DNA of 13,916 bases, taken from NCBI GenBank assembly GCA_003021755.1, contig PXQZ01000102.1, positions 1-13,916 on the forward strand, read 5' to 3'. The stretch's first letter is position 1, and each line of letters opens with the position of its first letter. Below the pieces are notes generated by a model, which worked only from the letters and a program-made list of their open reading frames with translations, was not told the DNA's origin and made no database searches. This DNA comes from Halobacteriales archaeon QH_8_67_36. GTDB taxonomy: Archaea; Halobacteriota; Halobacteria; Halobacteriales; Haloarculaceae. Made by a program: the position numbers and the translations under genes. Positions 12,744 to 13,916 of the stretch are shown in pieces.

Positions 12744-13916
12744 TCAGCCGCCGGCGTAGCCGCCGACCCGCTCCAACGCAGTCAACCGACGAACTGTTCG
12801 ACGGCGTCGCCCAGCGAGTGAGCCGGGTCCGTCGAGACGACCAGCGTCTCGAACCCGTCGCGGGCCGGTCGCCGCCGCGACAGTCGTCTTCCCGACCCCG
12901 CCTTTGCCGCCGTAGAAGACGAACCGGGTCACGGATACCCGTCGGTGTCGGAGATCGTCACCGTTCCGCCGGATGACCGTGGTAATGCTTGCTCCAGCGG
13001 GAGCGGATTCAGGGAGCCGAAAAGTCCCGCCCGTAGCCGGGTAGCCAGCACGGGCGAGGTCGGCAATACCCGACAGCAGGTCGCGCGCCTCGTTGTCGGG
13101 CAGCACTTCCAGGTTCTCCTTGCCGCTGGTGACCAGTTCCTGGGCCCGCGTGCGGGCGTACTCGATCGAACCGGCCGCCCGGAGCGTCTCGACGGCGGCG
13201 TCGATTTCGGCCTCGGAGACGGCTTCGACGGAGTCGGTGTCGACGAGGTTCGCCACGTCGACGCCCTGCTGGCGGGCGTGTAGCGTTACCAGCGTCTGCT
13301 TGTTCTCGACGAGATCCGACCCCCGTTGCTTGCCGAGTTTCTCCGAGGGCGTCGTCAGGTCCAGCAGGTCGTCCCGAATCTGGAACGCCCGACCCACGTC
13401 GAGCCCGTGGTTGTACAGCGCCTCGACGGTGCCCTCGTCGGCACCGAGCAGGGTGGCCGGGATGGCCGCCGCCGCGCCGTACAGCACGGCGGTCTTGAGT
13501 TCGACCATCTCCAGATACTCGTCGGGCGTCACCGCGTCGCGGGCCTCGAACTCGATGTCCAGTGACTGCCCCTCGCAGATGCGGGTGCAGGTCTTGGCCA
13601 GGCGCTTGTTCGCGGCGACGGTCCGGTCGTGGGCTGCGCCCGTCGAAAGCAGAAACTCGAAGGCCTTGGAGTAGAGCGTGTCGCCGGCCAGGATGGCCGT
13701 CGAGAGGTCGTACTCCTTGTGGACGGCGGGAACCCCGCGACGGAGGTCGTCGTCGTCCATAATGTCGTCGTGGATGAGCGTGAACGTCTGGATGACCTCG
13801 ATGGCGATGGCTGCCGACAGCAGGTCGAAGCGGCCATCCTCGCCCGTCGCGAGCGGGTCAACGAGGCGCTCCCCGAGGAGCTCCCGGTCACGCGACCGGA
13901 GGGGCTCTACGAGGCG
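12744..13916 (-). CDS. idsA: geranylgeranyl-type polyprenyl diphosphate synthase, 5' end outside window, C-terminal run-on
   Basis: A trans-prenyltransferase that extends C5 units to the C20/C25 precursors of archaeal membrane lipids. The N-terminus lies beyond the window edge; the frame is open from 13916. The first Asp-rich motif is LIHDDIMDDDDLRRG (13752-13769 for its core) and the second is QIRDDLLDL (13359-13373), followed by EKLGKQRGSDL. These bind the Mg-diphosphates. The family core ends near 13042 (EARDLLSGIAD, then a GY that aligns with the usual final residues). Instead of a stop there, the frame continues for about 100 codons through sequence without family match and then into the P-loop of a decayed ArsA-type ATPase, ending at TGA 12744-12746. 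Whether the tail is translated is unknown; relatives are ~340-350 residues without it. It sits upstream of gltX, as in many archaea. Confidence 0.88.
   Translation of the reverse strand, partial: RLVEPLRSRDRELLGERLVDPLATGEDGRFDLLSAAIAIEVIQTFTLIHDDIMDDDDLRRGVPAVHKEYDLSTAILAGDTLYSKAFEFLLSTGAAHDRTVAANKRLAKTCTRICEGQSLDIEFEARDAVTPDEYLEMVELKTAVLYGAAAAIPATLLGADEGTVEALYNHGLDVGRAFQIRDDLLDLTTPSEKLGKQRGSDLVENKQTLVTLHARQQGVDVANLVDTDSVEAVSEAEIDAAVETLRAAGSIEYARTRAQELVTSGKENLEVLPDNEARDLLSGIADLARAGYPATGGTFRLPESAPAGASITTVIRRNGDDLRHRRVSVTRFVFYGGKGGVGKTTVAAATGPRRVRDAGRLDGPGSLAGRRRRTVRRLTALERVGGYAGG
12782..12932 (-). pseudogene. ArsA/Get3-type ATPase N-terminal remnant
   Basis: From GTG at 12932 the sequence reads VTRFVFYGGKGGVGKTTVAA, the deviant Walker A of ArsA/Get3-family ATPases. 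At about 12865-12870 roughly 11 bases appear lost (the expected LACA before RDGF), shifting the frame. In the new frame it continues RDGFETLVVSTDPAHSLGDA, the family's switch I region, then VEQFVG and TGA at 12782-12784. The other ~280 or more residues of the family are missing, so it cannot function as an ATPase. The P-loop half is in frame with the upstream prenyl synthase. The final FVG might be a stub of the original C-terminus, as in the two remnants at the left end of the window, but that is speculation. Confidence 0.82.

Noticed and set aside
1..13916. CRISPR array, tRNA/rRNA genes, intact insertion sequence or phage genes
   Set aside because: I saw no regularly spaced repeats, no cloverleaf-like tRNA sequence, no transposase, integrase or structural phage genes. 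The palindrome and short repeats alone do not establish a mobile element.

Overview
The window is haloarchaeal (class Halobacteria). It has high GC with C/G-rich third codon positions, very acidic proteins, an archaeal-type glutamyl-tRNA synthetase, an AbrB-PhoU fusion regulator, an isoprenoid-lipid prenyl synthase, and TATA-like boxes about 25-28 nt upstream of start codons, as expected for leaderless archaeal mRNAs. The genus cannot be fixed from the sequence alone.

Layout. 1-922 is a gene graveyard. An aldehyde dehydrogenase remnant (+) and a nitrilase-family remnant (-) face each other. Each keeps its N- and C-terminal ends but has lost its catalytic middle, and a perfect 22-bp palindrome lies between them. 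948-2005 carries three small minus-strand genes: an SRPBCC-fold protein, a small winged-helix-like protein and a two-helix membrane protein. 2088-3200 (+) encodes a membrane-anchored exported protein with two LEA/WHy-like repeats. It abuts, tail to tail, an AbrB-PhoU phosphate regulator (3201-4235, -) whose upstream region holds an imperfect tandem repeat. 4340-6311 holds a COG3199-type ATP-NAD kinase-like protein (-), a 38-residue one-helix membrane protein (+) and a CinA N-domain/MoCF protein (-). 6389-7447 (+) is a HerA/FtsK-type P-loop ATPase whose 3' end overlaps a convergent alpha/beta hydrolase (7437-8303, -). 8304-8609 holds a possible decayed reading frame. 8610-10973 (+) is a large membrane histidine kinase with three PAS domains; its stop codon overlaps that of gltX (10970-12700, -) within a single CTAG. 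12744-13916 (-) is a geranylgeranyl-type diphosphate synthase, cut at its N-terminal side by the window edge. It runs without a stop into a decayed ArsA-type ATPase.

The intact genes are mostly ordinary chromosomal haloarchaeal housekeeping and regulation: tRNA charging, lipid precursor synthesis, phosphate regulation, NAD(P) metabolism and signalling. I see no complete mobile element, CRISPR array, tRNA or rRNA, and no convincing new multi-gene system. The most unusual content is the repeated style of decay (internal deletions that spare gene ends, in ALDH and nitrilase and possibly ArsA), the stop-less junction of the prenyl synthase with the ArsA remnant, and a few palindromic or repeated intergenic elements.
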